From positions 14,081,967 to 14,145,966 of the forward strand of contig JBANSL010000004.1 in assembly GCA_037127255.1 (NCBI GenBank): a DNA stretch of 64,000 bases, given 5' to 3'. Positions 9,937 to 19,477 of the stretch are shown here, piece after piece. The notes beneath the pieces are model-generated. The model made no database searches, was not told the origin of the DNA, and saw only the letters and a list, made by a program, of their open reading frames with translations. Source of the DNA: Persicaria tinctoria. Its lineage: Eukaryota; Streptophyta; Magnoliopsida; Caryophyllales; Polygonaceae. The translations under genes were made by a program, and so were the position numbers. Within the stretch, counting starts at the first letter, position 1. Each line of letters begins with the position of its first letter.

Positions 9937-10395
9937 ATCGAGTTCATGCCCTTTGGTAGGCACTTGGATTTTGATGGACATCTGCGTCTGTCTCGATATA
10001 GGGGCACCATCCGGTGGTTGTTCGAGGAGGAGCCGTATATGCCGGACCGTGTGCTACGACAGTTTGGTCGGGTTCAGCACATTCCTGTTGATCCAATCAG
10101 ACCTAGCAAAGCGCACAGACCGAAGTCCGTCAAGGGAAAGAAGGAGGCGTTGTTCCACGCGGGCGACAACCACTGGGCGCATAGGTTCGATCATCTGTTC
10201 CCCATGGAGGAGTTGCCACGGACCTCTGCTGAGTACCCATATGGCATGGCCGATGACTATGTGGAGTGGTTACACCGCTATAGTCATCCATACATACTTC
10301 CTGACACTCCTCGACACCAGCCCATCATCCCGCCGCCGCCACCCCCACCGACGATTATCGAGCAGCGACATCATGCTGCTGGGTTGGAGATTTAG
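9937..10395 (+). pseudogene. Detached copy of the PMD last exon
   Basis: It encodes the same 152 residues as 7062-6604, with the PDRVLRQFGRVQHIP signature and poly-Pro tail, preceded by the original splice acceptor (CATTGCAG). There is no upstream PMD exon in this orientation, so it is a 5'-truncated duplicate. It is divergent to the PMD promoter. Transcription of both arms would give perfectly complementary RNA. Confidence 0.8.
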
Positions 10396-10770
10396 CGACT
10401 CAGGTCCCTAGGAGTTCAATTGACAGATGCACATCTGGCGCGCATCTATGAGCAATTTTGGGCTCCCCCCGCCGTGACGGCTCGATCTGGGATGATGTAT
10501 TTGGTTGTTTTGTTAGCGGTTAGATGACTTTTTTGGTAGTAGTTGGTAGTTTGGATTGATTTTTGGTAGTAGTTGGTAGTTCGATCTGGGATGATGTATT
10601 TGGTGTTTTCAGTGTGGATTTGCTGGTTTGTTACCATTTTGGATCGATTTCAAATTTGCATATTATGCCAGTACACAACTTCCATTTCGAGCTCTTAAGT
10701 TAGCGCTTCAATATCATGATTCGAAACGAACTTTCTAAATTACATTTGACCAAATACAAGTCTAATATAG

Positions 10771-10989
10771 TCATGGGTTACGTACACTAGCCTGATCTAG
10801 CTTCATGGCCATAGCCTTTTTTTCCTCTTCTACAACTGCATCTTGACTCTCCAGCATATTAATCCGCCAACGGGCTTGTTGGTTTTCGACAAGCAACGAC
10901 CGATTTTCATCCCGTAGTCTCTTTATTATCGCCTCCACCGTCTGTGAGCGTGGACTTGCCGTGTACAGAACCGCCTCAAACTCTTCCAT
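10771..10989 (-). CDS. Coiled-coil ORF, second copy
   Basis: Mirror copy of 6010-6228 with two amino-acid differences. Its promoter is the mirrored palindrome/TATA arrangement at 11078-11134. In this copy the short upstream ATG frame (MSDTAA in copy 1) reads ATG TAG, so it is closed at once. Confidence 0.4.
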   Translation of the reverse strand: MEEFEAVLYTASPRSQTVEAIIKRLRDENRSLLVENQQARWRINMLESQDAVVEEEKKAMAMKLDQASVRNP

Positions 10990-11177
10990 CGTGCCTTGAC
11001 GTATTATGTCATTGCTTGAGCTATCGCCGCTGTGTCCTACATGTTGATGTGTGGTAACTTGTCCTGGGACTGCAGCCATATATAGGGTCTTCGGCAGAGC
11101 ACCGCATAAGTATGCGGTGGTTGTGTCTATAAAAATACGACCCCAACCGCCTCCGAAAACACACCGCATCGGCGACA

Positions 11178-11287
11178 ATGTCTTCCCAACCAAAACAAGT
11201 TCCACGTGAAGACATGTTCACCAGACACTACAACAAGGAGGTATCGCTTTCACCGCAATGTGTCGTCACTGCGGCCATCGCTACACA
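11178..11287 (+). pseudogene. 5' part of the zinc-finger ORF, cut by the direct repeat
   Basis: The start matches the minus-strand copy beginning at 5821 and runs to the region coding CRHCGHRYT. It then switches at 11288 into the 2 kb direct repeat. Downstream of that repeat, 13302-13440 resembles the 3' flank of the left zinc-finger copy (rc of about 5490-5600), so the 2 kb unit interrupts one zinc-finger transcription unit. Confidence 0.55.
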
Positions 11288-13301
11288 GTACAGGTAATAT
11301 CTACAAAATTTTGATTTAACTTATTTATGCTTACCTCTAAAACTCTAAATGTGTTAATTGCCTTCCAATTAATATACATGATTCAGTGAAAGGTTTGGCT
11401 GATCGGCTCGGTGGGTCTGACTGGATTTGAGGAAGTTTTTTTGGTGTCGCGCTTGACCCCGGCCGGTTCCACAGTAGTTGCAGGTTGCCATGGCTGGTGC
11501 ACAGTGCCCTGATGATTTCGGCGGTTCAACAGCCTTTGTGTAGACAAGTATGATTTGGGACGTACACTCGACTCCATCTTGCATTAGGTAGTCATCAAGG
11601 GGGAGAACGAGGCCCAACAAACTCCTGGATGGCAATTAACGAGAGAATGAGAGGGGGGAACCTGAACTTGGCTTCAGCGGAACCTGGTATTGATCTTCAT
11701 CTTCGCAAGATGGGAAAGCAATGAGGCAAGATCTATCTTCGACAGTGACCTTGAAGATCAAAAAAGTGAAATAGCTCGAGAACGGAGATGGTCGGTTGAA
11801 ATTGAGGAGAAAGAGAGGACAACTAGAAGATCGTGAGGGGTGACAACCGTTGAAGGACGCCATGAAATGAGAGAATGAGAGCTTGAATAGGTGTTGTCGA
11901 TGGCGGACGAGGGAAGTAGGAAGGAGGAACGAGAGGTCGACTGCGCTCAGATCAAAATATTTAGCTAGGGTCAAAAATTATTTTATTTCAATCCTTCAAT
12001 ATATTAGATCTTCATCAATTTTTTTTTATAAAAAATTAAGAACTAAATAAAAATATTTCTACTTCTAATTTTAAAAATCCTCTTTAGTCTTTACTTTATT
12101 GCCAGTTGAATTATCTATTTAACAAAACTATGAAGTGGAAAATAATTCTCAGTGTTGCAAAACAAATTATTTAAAACAATAACCTATAAATAAATGTATT
12201 AGAGGAATTTAGATGTTAGGATGCTGAAATATTTCAAAATAAATTACTATATATAATAAACTGTAACCTATAAAATGGTGGCAAATAGTACAAATGCGCG
12301 CACACACACATATATAAAAGCATTAAAGAGAGTACGTGCCCCTCATAGATATAGTAACCATACATAGGAGCATCAAATTAAATTGAAAAGAAGAATAAAG
12401 AATTTGATTAATTTTAATTTAAATGATTTGGGTATACATAATAACAACACTAAAGTCATTCTAAATTAATCGAGGGTTTAACAGATCAATTAACATTCCA
12501 GGCTGTCACAAATTAGATATAACCTCACATTTATTTTAAGTATGCACATGAAATTATTATATTTTTATATAATAAAAGTATATAGTGTCCCGACCAAAAA
12601 AAATACAAGTAGCATATAGTGTAGAATAAGATTGCATGCATGTTTCCTAATTTGGTGTCACATTTCCATTGATTGTATATGTTCATTTTTCAAGGGGGAT
12701 TGAACCAAATAAGGGGAAAGAAGATGGTTTAACGATCCTTAAAACCTCTTGACACATAAAATGGGAGTATGTTTGTGATATATCTGATACAAAAAATGTC
12801 CCATGCGTACGTAGCACGGGTCTGCCACCCTAGAATATTTATGCAATTTTGTAAACAAGTCGACAGTTTTAACAATTAGGTTTGGGGAAACTGAAAGATG
12901 TATCTGAACATATAACAAAGACGATTTTCTTGACATATGGAAGAAGTTTATTGCATACGCTTTTTTTTACCCTCCATATACAAGATTTGAAGGACGTCAA
13001 GTGTTTGCTGTTGACACATATTTCATTATGGAAAATCAACATGGAATTGGATGAACTCCAAGCTAAATGAGTTGCTACAAGGATATCCAATGGATTAAAT
13101 CATTTGTTCTGTATTGATGGTGATAATATTGTATACTATATATAATATAATATGTTCTTTCATATTTCGTTAGCATGACTACTTTATCGTTAGGTGAGTT
13201 TTTTCATCATATGTGATTATAAATACTTTAAAACTCACATTTTATTTCGTCACCTATTTATAGACTCAATTCAATCCGATTTGATATGAACAATGTCCCG
13301 T
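11288..13301. repeat. 2,014 bp direct repeat, copy 2
   Basis: About 99.5% identical to 1208-3221. It ends at CCCGT, inside the left stem of the Helitron-like hairpin that is complete in copy 1 (3217-3233), so copy 2 lacks the CTAG terminus. It sits between the 5' part and the 3' flank of a zinc-finger unit. Confidence 0.9.
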
Positions 13302-13622
13302 ACTACTGTGTGGTCGTTCGTTTGTTACAGTGCCATGAAGTTGTTGTTATTGTTTGTTGTGTAGTAGTTTGTTTGTCGTCTAATTGTAACAATGTTGTTT
13401 GAATAATCAGTCGGATCGTACGCTATTTGTCACATTGGTTCCTATTTTCAACATAATTCCTATTTTCGTTGGCACATGTGAAGTAAAATGTCATCTAAAT
13501 CACCGATCGGGATTCAAAACAGAATTTTATTAAACGGGTGAACTGAGTAGGAATGAAAATACAACAGATTCTTAGAAAATAAAGTTTGATGCATACTACA
13601 CTACATACTTGATAATGCATGT

Positions 13623-14066
13623 CTAATCACTACCTTCTTCTGATGACCTCTCATTAATGGAAATGAAAATATCCATTTGGTTGAACGCGTAGTGTCTTTC
13701 GCCTGCGTTGAATGATCGCAGCTTCCGTATAACATGCTCATATAGGTCATTAGCCTCGAGCACGTAAACATCGTACAAACAATATCTTCTAATGTGATTC
13801 GCAATACGCGCCTCTACATCTAAGTAATACGATTCGGGAAATCCCCTATCGTCATAACAATGCGCACAACAAAACTCGATCGGATATGGTACGTCAGTGT
13901 CTGTCTGGAATTGACACTGTAGGATTACGCACGAATATCCCGGAATATATGCTGGATGCCTGCAGTTGCATTCCTCCGGCCACCGTGGCGACGTGCAACG
14001 AATTAATGTAACATTGTACTTGAGATAACCTGCCATTCGCCGATATGTGTCTAAAGTGTTTACCAT
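13623..14066 (-). CDS. Cys-rich family protein, 147 aa, intact
   Basis: The ATG at 14066 lies 58 bp below a TATA box (TATAAAT, rc of 14124-14130) and the palindromic array at 14155-14296. Features in order: MVNTLDTYRR start; RCTSPRWPEEC with C-x-C (residues about 24-35); a C-x4-C pair near residues 45-50; CC-x2-C (FCCAHCYDD, residues about 68-76); RGFPESYYLDVEA; an Arg-rich helical stretch; YAFNQMDIFI; a Ser/Glu-rich tail. No signal peptide or membrane span is apparent. The Cys spacing suggests metal binding or disulfides, which is inference. It is 70-80% identical by eye to 14753-15196. Function unknown. Confidence 0.65.
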   Translation of the reverse strand: MVNTLDTYRRMAGYLKYNVTLIRCTSPRWPEECNCRHPAYIPGYSCVILQCQFQTDTDVPYPIEFCCAHCYDDRGFPESYYLDVEARIANHIRRYCLYDVYVLEANDLYEHVIRKLRSFNAGERHYAFNQMDIFISINERSSEEGSD

Positions 14067-14123
14067 TTTGGGATTAGACGGACAGCCGTGGTGGTTCCTG
14101 CCGCACTTGTGGTGGACGCCATG

Positions 14124-14313
14124 ATTTATAGCCGGTGGGGACGTGATGCAGAATCACCGCATGCACAGGCGGTGGGTAACACCGCATGCATAGGCGGTAG
14201 GTAACACCGCATGGCCATACGGTATTATCACCGCATGGCCATACGGTATTATCACCGCATGGCCATACGGTATTATCACCGCATGGCCATACGGTGTCCC
14301 AGTAGCTATAAAA
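14124..14313. promoter_or_regulatory. Divergent promoter with six-unit palindrome array
   Basis: Palindromes start at 14155, 14180, 14205, 14229, 14253 and 14277, a 24-25 bp period. The last four units are near-identical (CACCGCATGGCCATACGGTA). The array is bounded by a minus-strand TATA box (rc of 14124-14130) serving the gene at 14066 and a plus-strand TATA box (TATAAAA, 14307-14313) pointing right. Confidence 0.75.
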
Positions 14314-14329
14314 AGCGGTGAACTTACAT

Positions 14330-14530
14330 CCTTTTTGTGTAGATCCTCAGCAGATTCAATGTCTAGATACAACATTCTGAAGTTTAATCTGTTATATGCA
14401 AAACGAACATTGTACAAATGAAATTCTGAACAATGTTCGTTTTGCCTACAAGAGAGTAACCTTCAGAGTGAGCCTTCAGGAGGCAACGCTTTTACTGCAA
14501 CATGCCGTCACCGTTTCAGTTTGCTTAACT
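14330..14530. pseudogene. Inverted C-terminal relics of the Cys-rich and zinc-finger families
   Basis: On the minus strand 14417-14340 encodes FAYNRLNFRM, resembling the YAFNRLEIHI block of the Cys-rich family. On the plus strand from 14431 a related text (RFAYKRVTFRV) appears. The two flank a perfect 16 bp inverted repeat (GCAAAACGAACATTGT and its complement, around 14397-14445). From about 14479 a stretch resembles the region of the zinc-finger ORF upstream of and including the first Cys codons. This looks like a mosaic of broken family members. Confidence 0.35.
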
Positions 14531-14752
14531 TGTTCTTATTGTTGGGTGTGTAGTCGTTTGTACGCGTAGTGTTATGAAGGTGGTGTTATTATTGGTTGTG
14601 ACAGTGTTGTTCGAGTAACAACTCGGTTCGTACGCTATTTGAAATGCTTACACATGAAAAACAAACCCATACGCATCACCGAGGCGACTCGAGAGAGAAT
14701 TTACTGAAACGGTTTAACAGCTTACACATGAAAATACAACGCATACGCATAT

Positions 14753-15196
14753 CTACTCACTATCTTCCTCCGATGACCTCTCATTAATGGAAATGAAAAT
14801 ATTCATTTGGTTGTACGCGTAATACCTTTCCCCTGCGTTGAACTCTCGAAGCTTGCGAATAACATGATCACATAGGCCCTCAGCCCCGATGTCGTAAACG
14901 TCGTAACGACGGTATCTTCTGATGTGATTCGCGATTTGCGCCTCAACATCCAAGTAATACAATTCGGGAAATCCTCTGTCGTCATAACATTGCGCACAAC
15001 AGAATACGAGCGGATATGCAATGCCGGTGTCCGACTCGATATGGCACTGAAATATACAACACGAATCTCCCGGAATATATGCTGGATGCTTGCAGGTGCA
15101 TTCCTCTGGCCACCGGGGCTCCGTGCAACGAAGTAATGTGACTTTGTACTCCAGATAACCTGCCGTCCGCCGGTATAAATCCGTGGTGGTCACCAT
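14753..15196 (-). CDS. Cys-rich family protein, 147 aa, second intact copy
   Basis: Same length and architecture as 13623-14066: MVTTTDLYRR start, RCTEPRWPEEC, C-x-C, CC and C pair, FCCAQCYDDRGFPE, YYLDVEA, YAYNQMNIFI and an INERSSEEDSE end. A TATA box (rc of 15248-15254) lies 52 bp upstream of the ATG and a partial palindrome (from 15262) follows it. Conservation of the reading frame in two copies, against decay in the left-side copy, argues that the family is or was translated. Function unknown. Confidence 0.65.
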   Translation of the reverse strand: MVTTTDLYRRTAGYLEYKVTLLRCTEPRWPEECTCKHPAYIPGDSCCIFQCHIESDTGIAYPLVFCCAQCYDDRGFPELYYLDVEAQIANHIRRYRRYDVYDIGAEGLCDHVIRKLREFNAGERYYAYNQMNIFISINERSSEEDSE

Positions 15197-15247
15197 TTTG
15201 TGATTCGGTGGACACTCGGTGTGGTGGTTTCTGTGGTGGAGGCCATG

Positions 15248-15275
15248 ATTTATAGGGCAAATACCGCATGGCCAT
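15248..15275 (-). promoter_or_regulatory. TATA box and truncated palindrome
   Basis: TATAAAT (rc of 15248-15254) followed upstream by CCGCATGGCCAT, the left half of the palindromic element. It is cut at 15275/15276 where a CACCCG-rich repeat starts with TAGGGATGGCAATTT, a hAT-like terminus. Confidence 0.5.
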
Positions 15276-15840
15276 TAGGGATGGCAATTTCACCCGCACT
15301 CGACGGATATTCATCTCACCCGACCCGAAAAAGTGGGTGAAAATCCGAAATAAAGCGGATATTAAATGGGTGATGGGTGAACGGGTGATGTGTCGGGTTG
15401 GATTCGGGTGAAGACATTCCCCACCCGTCACCCGACCCATCACCCGACCCGCCACCCGACCCATCACCCGACTTATATTATATAATTATATTTTATATGT
15501 GAAATTACCAATATACTCCATAAACTCTAATTCAAAATACCTATCAAACGATTTCCCGCTTGAAGCTTTGGTTGTTGAAGACTATGTTTTCTCTTCTTTT
15601 TATTCATAATTGTTGTAATGTCTTTTTATTTCCAAAACTTATTGCTTGAAGTGTTGAAAGTTATGGATAATTACACGTATTTGACCGAATTTAACTATAT
15701 TTGGTACTAATTTATTCGTCGATGTATTCGACGTATGTTTTTCAATATTTTTTTTTTGATGAATTTGACGTCTTGTATTTCACCCGAATTTTCACCCGAT
15801 CCACCCGATGTTAAAATGTTTTGACTTTTTACATCCCCCA
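15276..15840. repeat. CACCCGACCC-rich repeat, possible hAT-type element
   Basis: It starts TAGGGATGGCAATTTCACCC and contains tandem CACCCGACCCAT units (densest at 15420-15472). It ends with a second block of CACCCG near 15781-15810 and a CATCCCC-like end. TAGGG starts with CCCTA ends are typical of hAT elements, but the right end is imperfect and I see no 8 bp TSD, so the boundaries are tentative. Confidence 0.4.
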
Positions 15841-15921
15841 GATAGACATCGATTTTTTTTTGAAAGACATCGGCTATTACCCGATGTGAAATGAGATATT
15901 TGCGATTTTTTTTAATTATCG

Positions 15922-15992
15922 TAGCCTATGCGGGATTTGAACCCGCATCTTTGTGTTTGAACACAATGCTCTACCATCTGAGCTAATAGGCT
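15922..15992 (-). tRNA. tRNA-like gene with 6-nt anticodon loop
   Basis: A cloverleaf folds on the minus strand: acceptor AGCCTAT/ATAGGCT (7 bp), D arm GCTC/GAGC, anticodon stem TTGTG/CACAA, T arm GCGGG-TTCAAAT-CCCGC. The A box and B box (GGTTCAAATCC) are good. The anticodon loop is only TTCAAA, one short, so the anticodon is ambiguous (TCA or CAA) and the variable region is 4 nt. No T-run terminator follows closely. It is either a decayed or organelle-derived tRNA or an unusual one. Confidence 0.55.
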
Positions 15993-18400
15993 TTGAATTA
16001 GATTGAATGTTCTTATATAATAGCAAAAAAAGCATGTGAAACTTATGAATCAAAGAAACAAGGAAAATAAACTAATAGCAATAATTCTTGTACATGAATT
16101 CTCTGAATCTGCAAAAGGGGGAACATATTTGATAGGTAACATATAATACACTAAAAATGACACACAACAGCAAGTTATGATGTGTAGGTTAATGAATCAT
16201 TTTCAGTTCTTCACCCAATCTTTTAAAAGGATAACCAATGTCAACCTCCAAAAAACTCTACATCAACACAATACCTTACATGTACAATATCCTAATTTAG
16301 ACATCATTGTCTGCTTATCAAACAAAATGCAGGTTCAATAAAGATTTTATCCAAAACTAAAAATATAAGCTTTTTCAATGTCAAGCCCGGTACCTGCTAT
16401 TGTGATTGTTGTCTGAATTCACCATTTGTCCAGAAATTTAGATTTATCTGAAAGGACAATGAAAACAATGAACACAAAATTAAACAAGTAAATTGAAGGG
16501 AAACAGGGTATCAAAGCACAAGTAAATTCTCATTGTCGTGAACTGTAAAACTAATAGAGACTCATACTAAAACCAGAGATGTATAAGGCAGATGCTCACC
16601 AGAACCAAGGATGTATAAGGAACATGCCTCTTGTCTTAGAAATGAGATAAAGGTTAATGAATTATTTTTTTACAAAGTAGAGAGATAGAGAAGCAGACAT
16701 ATATCTAAAAAACACAAATTTAGTCAACCATGCCTCTTATCTTGGAAATGAGATGAATGTTTAATTTACAGGTTTCACTGTTTCACAATTCATGTACCGT
16801 GATGCAAATAAATAAGTTTAGCAATGATTGTCTTTATGAAAAGCTAAAGGGGGATCATAATGAAGAATTTTGTACTATGACATTAAATAGTTAAAAAAGA
16901 AAATAGATGTATACAAAATGCATAATCCAATCATAACAATAGACACATCGACTCACTTTTTTGGGAGCTAGAGAACTCAAACCACCATATACACTATTCT
17001 CATCCCAATTTGTCAAGCAATTCTTCAAATAAATCCCCTGTAGAGAAAAATAACAATAAAAAAATTCATATTCAAATAACTCAAATTTTGTGACAATAAA
17101 ACAAGATTTCCCATAGGCTTTCTATGACCACAATTGCAGCAACACAATAGGGTAGAGTTAAGATAATAGGTAGATGACAACCATCAAAGTTATGGTTGCT
17201 TCTACTCAGCAACAAAAAAAATGCATGGATCCCACTAACTACGTATTCAGTTGAACTAGGGAAGTGAACAAACTGTCAAAGGAAACAGCAACAAATAAAT
17301 AAATAAATAAACAAAGACAAATATGTAGATCACACTTCATTCTTCATGGTTTATAGCATTCATATCTCATAATACTAATATATAAATTCATCAAAGGCCC
17401 TTTTGGTTCGGGAAAAGAATGAAGTACCTCATAACACTAATATAAAATCTCATGGCGTTTCGAATCTTTCCTTTTCACGAGCCGAACTTGGTCCTTCAAA
17501 AGACTTGGTTTTCAGCGAGGTGATCCAGAACCAGGAGCAATGTGAGCCATCAATTTAATAGCTTCTTTTATTGGGAAAGGCAAAATCAGCATTAAAACTT
17601 GTATGAATTTATCTGAGACTAGCCAATGACACATCAATTTTGTAATCAGAAAGTCAACATAAAAAAACACCTGATACTTGGTAAACTAACATTAAAATTG
17701 AGAACATAAGATTATAAGAAACCAGCACATTGTCTACAAACTCCACGCTGAATCTTGCATTCTTCTCTCATACATTCATATACTTTCAATTACGACCTTG
17801 TATTAGTCCGCTCGTATGACATTTTGGCTACAGTGCAAGTATCAACAACCAAGTAATCTGGTTGGAGTCTCTTGGAATAAGAATCAAAACAAGAATGAAA
17901 CAGTCAGTCAGGCCATGTCGTCAATTTCTTGTACGTATAAAGTGCAGAAAGAAGGGAGAAACAATAAGAAATTACCTCAACCATCTTGACTGTACGAGCG
18001 CTCTCGAACAAGCCAACAAGCTGGAGGTTGGGAGAAAACTCAGGTTGCTCTGATATCGTGATACGCTTTTGAATCTCATTTGTATTTGCTATCATCTGTA
18101 TGCAGGCTATGGGTGAAAAGGAAGCTATGGAAATGAAGGCTAATTTGGAATCCAAGGGTGAGGTTGAATTCCTCGTTTGCACCCTCTGGAATACTGTAAC
18201 TACAACAAATAATATGGTGGCAATCTCAAAGGAGATGAAGAAGGAACAACAGAAGGTTTTCACCCCATCTTTCATTGAGCCAAGTCACTGATAACTGCTG
18301 GTATTTCTTATAAAATTGATATCATGGGTAACCAAAGTTTATCTAAAATTACCTGGTTAAGCCCTTTTGATTATTAGTCGTTACCTTCATCATTGTGGCT
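15993..18400. other. Non-coding interior of the CACTA-like region
   Basis: AT-rich DNA without a credible exon or known domain. Motifs resembling ACATCGG/CCGATGT at about 15847-15893 match subterminal motifs seen at the right CACTA end (19335-19470), suggesting one non-autonomous CACTA element from near 15840 to 19477 whose left terminus is missing. Confidence 0.35.
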
Positions 18401-18674
18401 GAACACTGAATTCATCTAAACCTACACTCATAATTTACAGCCTACTTTTCTGGGATCATGTGGCTGGATTTGCTCTCTTCTTATGTCATTTTCCCTCTCT
18501 CAACACTTCATTTCAAATGTTAAACAACCGAAAAAACCCTAGCAGAACCGAAAATCATTCAATTGGCCGGTAGAGTTCAAAGGAAACAACAACACATGAA
18601 CAATTTCTTAAGAAAATAATTCAAATGGAGGAAAGCAAGTTTCTTAAGCCCTAACAGAATCGAAAAAACCCTAA

Positions 18675-19280
18675 ATGGAGATTGAATTCGAGATTTACTT
18701 ACCCAAAAACCCTAACCGGAGTTGTTGCGGGACTAGAGGCGGAGGTGGTGGAGACTGGAGATGTTGCAGGTGGTGGCGGATTGAGGGACGAGACCAGAGC
18801 CTAATCGCCAGGCGATGGAAGTGCCGGAGATGGAAGAGACGCCGGAAGCCGGAGGTAGTGAGCGAAATCGTCAGGCGAACAAGCTTGTGAGAGAGACGCA
18901 GACGAACATCTCTTCGGCCTGCCAAAGACAGTAATTGGCGTTCACCCTTTAAAGCAAGAAGAATACAATTCATTAAGCATGAATATAGTCATGTACCGCA
19001 GGCGAGAAAACTCAGGTTGCTTAAGCATGAATGAAGCTTTTTTCTTCCACTCCCTCAGCTGCCATAACGCCGATACCAAATGAGAGAAGGAAAGGTTCTG
19101 TGTAGGCTGCCATGGATGACATCTTCTTCTTCCTCTCCGGCTGCAATGGCTTCGATACCAGATAAGAGAAAGGAATGGTTCATTACTTCGGTGGAGGCTC
19201 AAGAGAAACGAGGTGAGAGACGGGAAAGTGAAAAGTAGATCTGAAAATGGAGAGATAAGCAGATGTGGGCGGGTGTTCAA
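18675..19280 (-). other. GC-richer block with gene-like composition, no recognised product
   Basis: Both strands are open for 60-110 codons. The minus strand (19280-18942, 18973-18695) encodes Arg/Ser/Leu-rich text of no known family. An internal diverged duplication of about 80 bp (19035-19105 and 19120-19190, both with a GATACCA..GAGA core) is visible. It could be a captured host 5' UTR or exon carried by the CACTA element. Confidence 0.3.
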
Positions 19281-19319
19281 ATAAATTAGGTTTCGTTCCG
19301 CGCTTTCTAATTTTTTTTT

Positions 19320-19477
19320 TAAAACACATATTTAACATCGGTTAAATAAATGGGATGATGTCTATACTTCTATTTATATCGCAAATTTAAAAACCGATGT
19401 TAAAAAATTATTTAACATGGCAGGTTTTTCTGACTGATGTTAATGAACCGATGTTAAATAGCAGAATTCTAGTAGTG
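19320..19477 (-). mobile_element. CACTA (En/Spm-type) transposon terminus
   Basis: On the minus strand the sequence begins CACTACTAGAATTCTGC at 19477 and is followed by repeated subterminal AACATCGG-type motifs in both orientations. CACTA plus subterminal repeats is diagnostic of this superfamily. The terminus directly follows the gag codons for GYQRPSF, so it inserted into the gypsy gag. Confidence 0.65.

Larger units (their letters stand above)
9904..11289. repeat. 1,386 bp inverted repeat, right arm
   Basis: Reverse complement of 5710-7095. It places an extra copy of the PMD last exon (9937-10395) on the plus strand just upstream of the PMD promoter, then the coiled-coil ORF on the minus strand, the palindromic promoter (11100-11119) and the 5' part of the zinc-finger ORF. 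The right end fuses directly to direct-repeat copy 2 (from 11288), sharing only GT. Confidence 0.95.

Noticed and set aside
5710..11289. Inverted repeat as a pure assembly artefact
   Set aside because: The arms differ at several sites and end at distinct junctions with microhomology, unlike a reverse-read chimera. It remains possible, so long-read support is listed as a check.
1208..13301. The 2 kb direct repeats as LTRs of one retrotransposon
   Set aside because: They lack TG...CA ends, a primer site and a polypurine tract at the inner borders. One copy ends in a Helitron-like hairpin and the interior has no gag/pol.
14155..14296. CRISPR-like array
   Set aside because: Plant nuclear DNA. 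The units are contiguous 24-25 bp palindromes with no unique spacers, next to TATA boxes.
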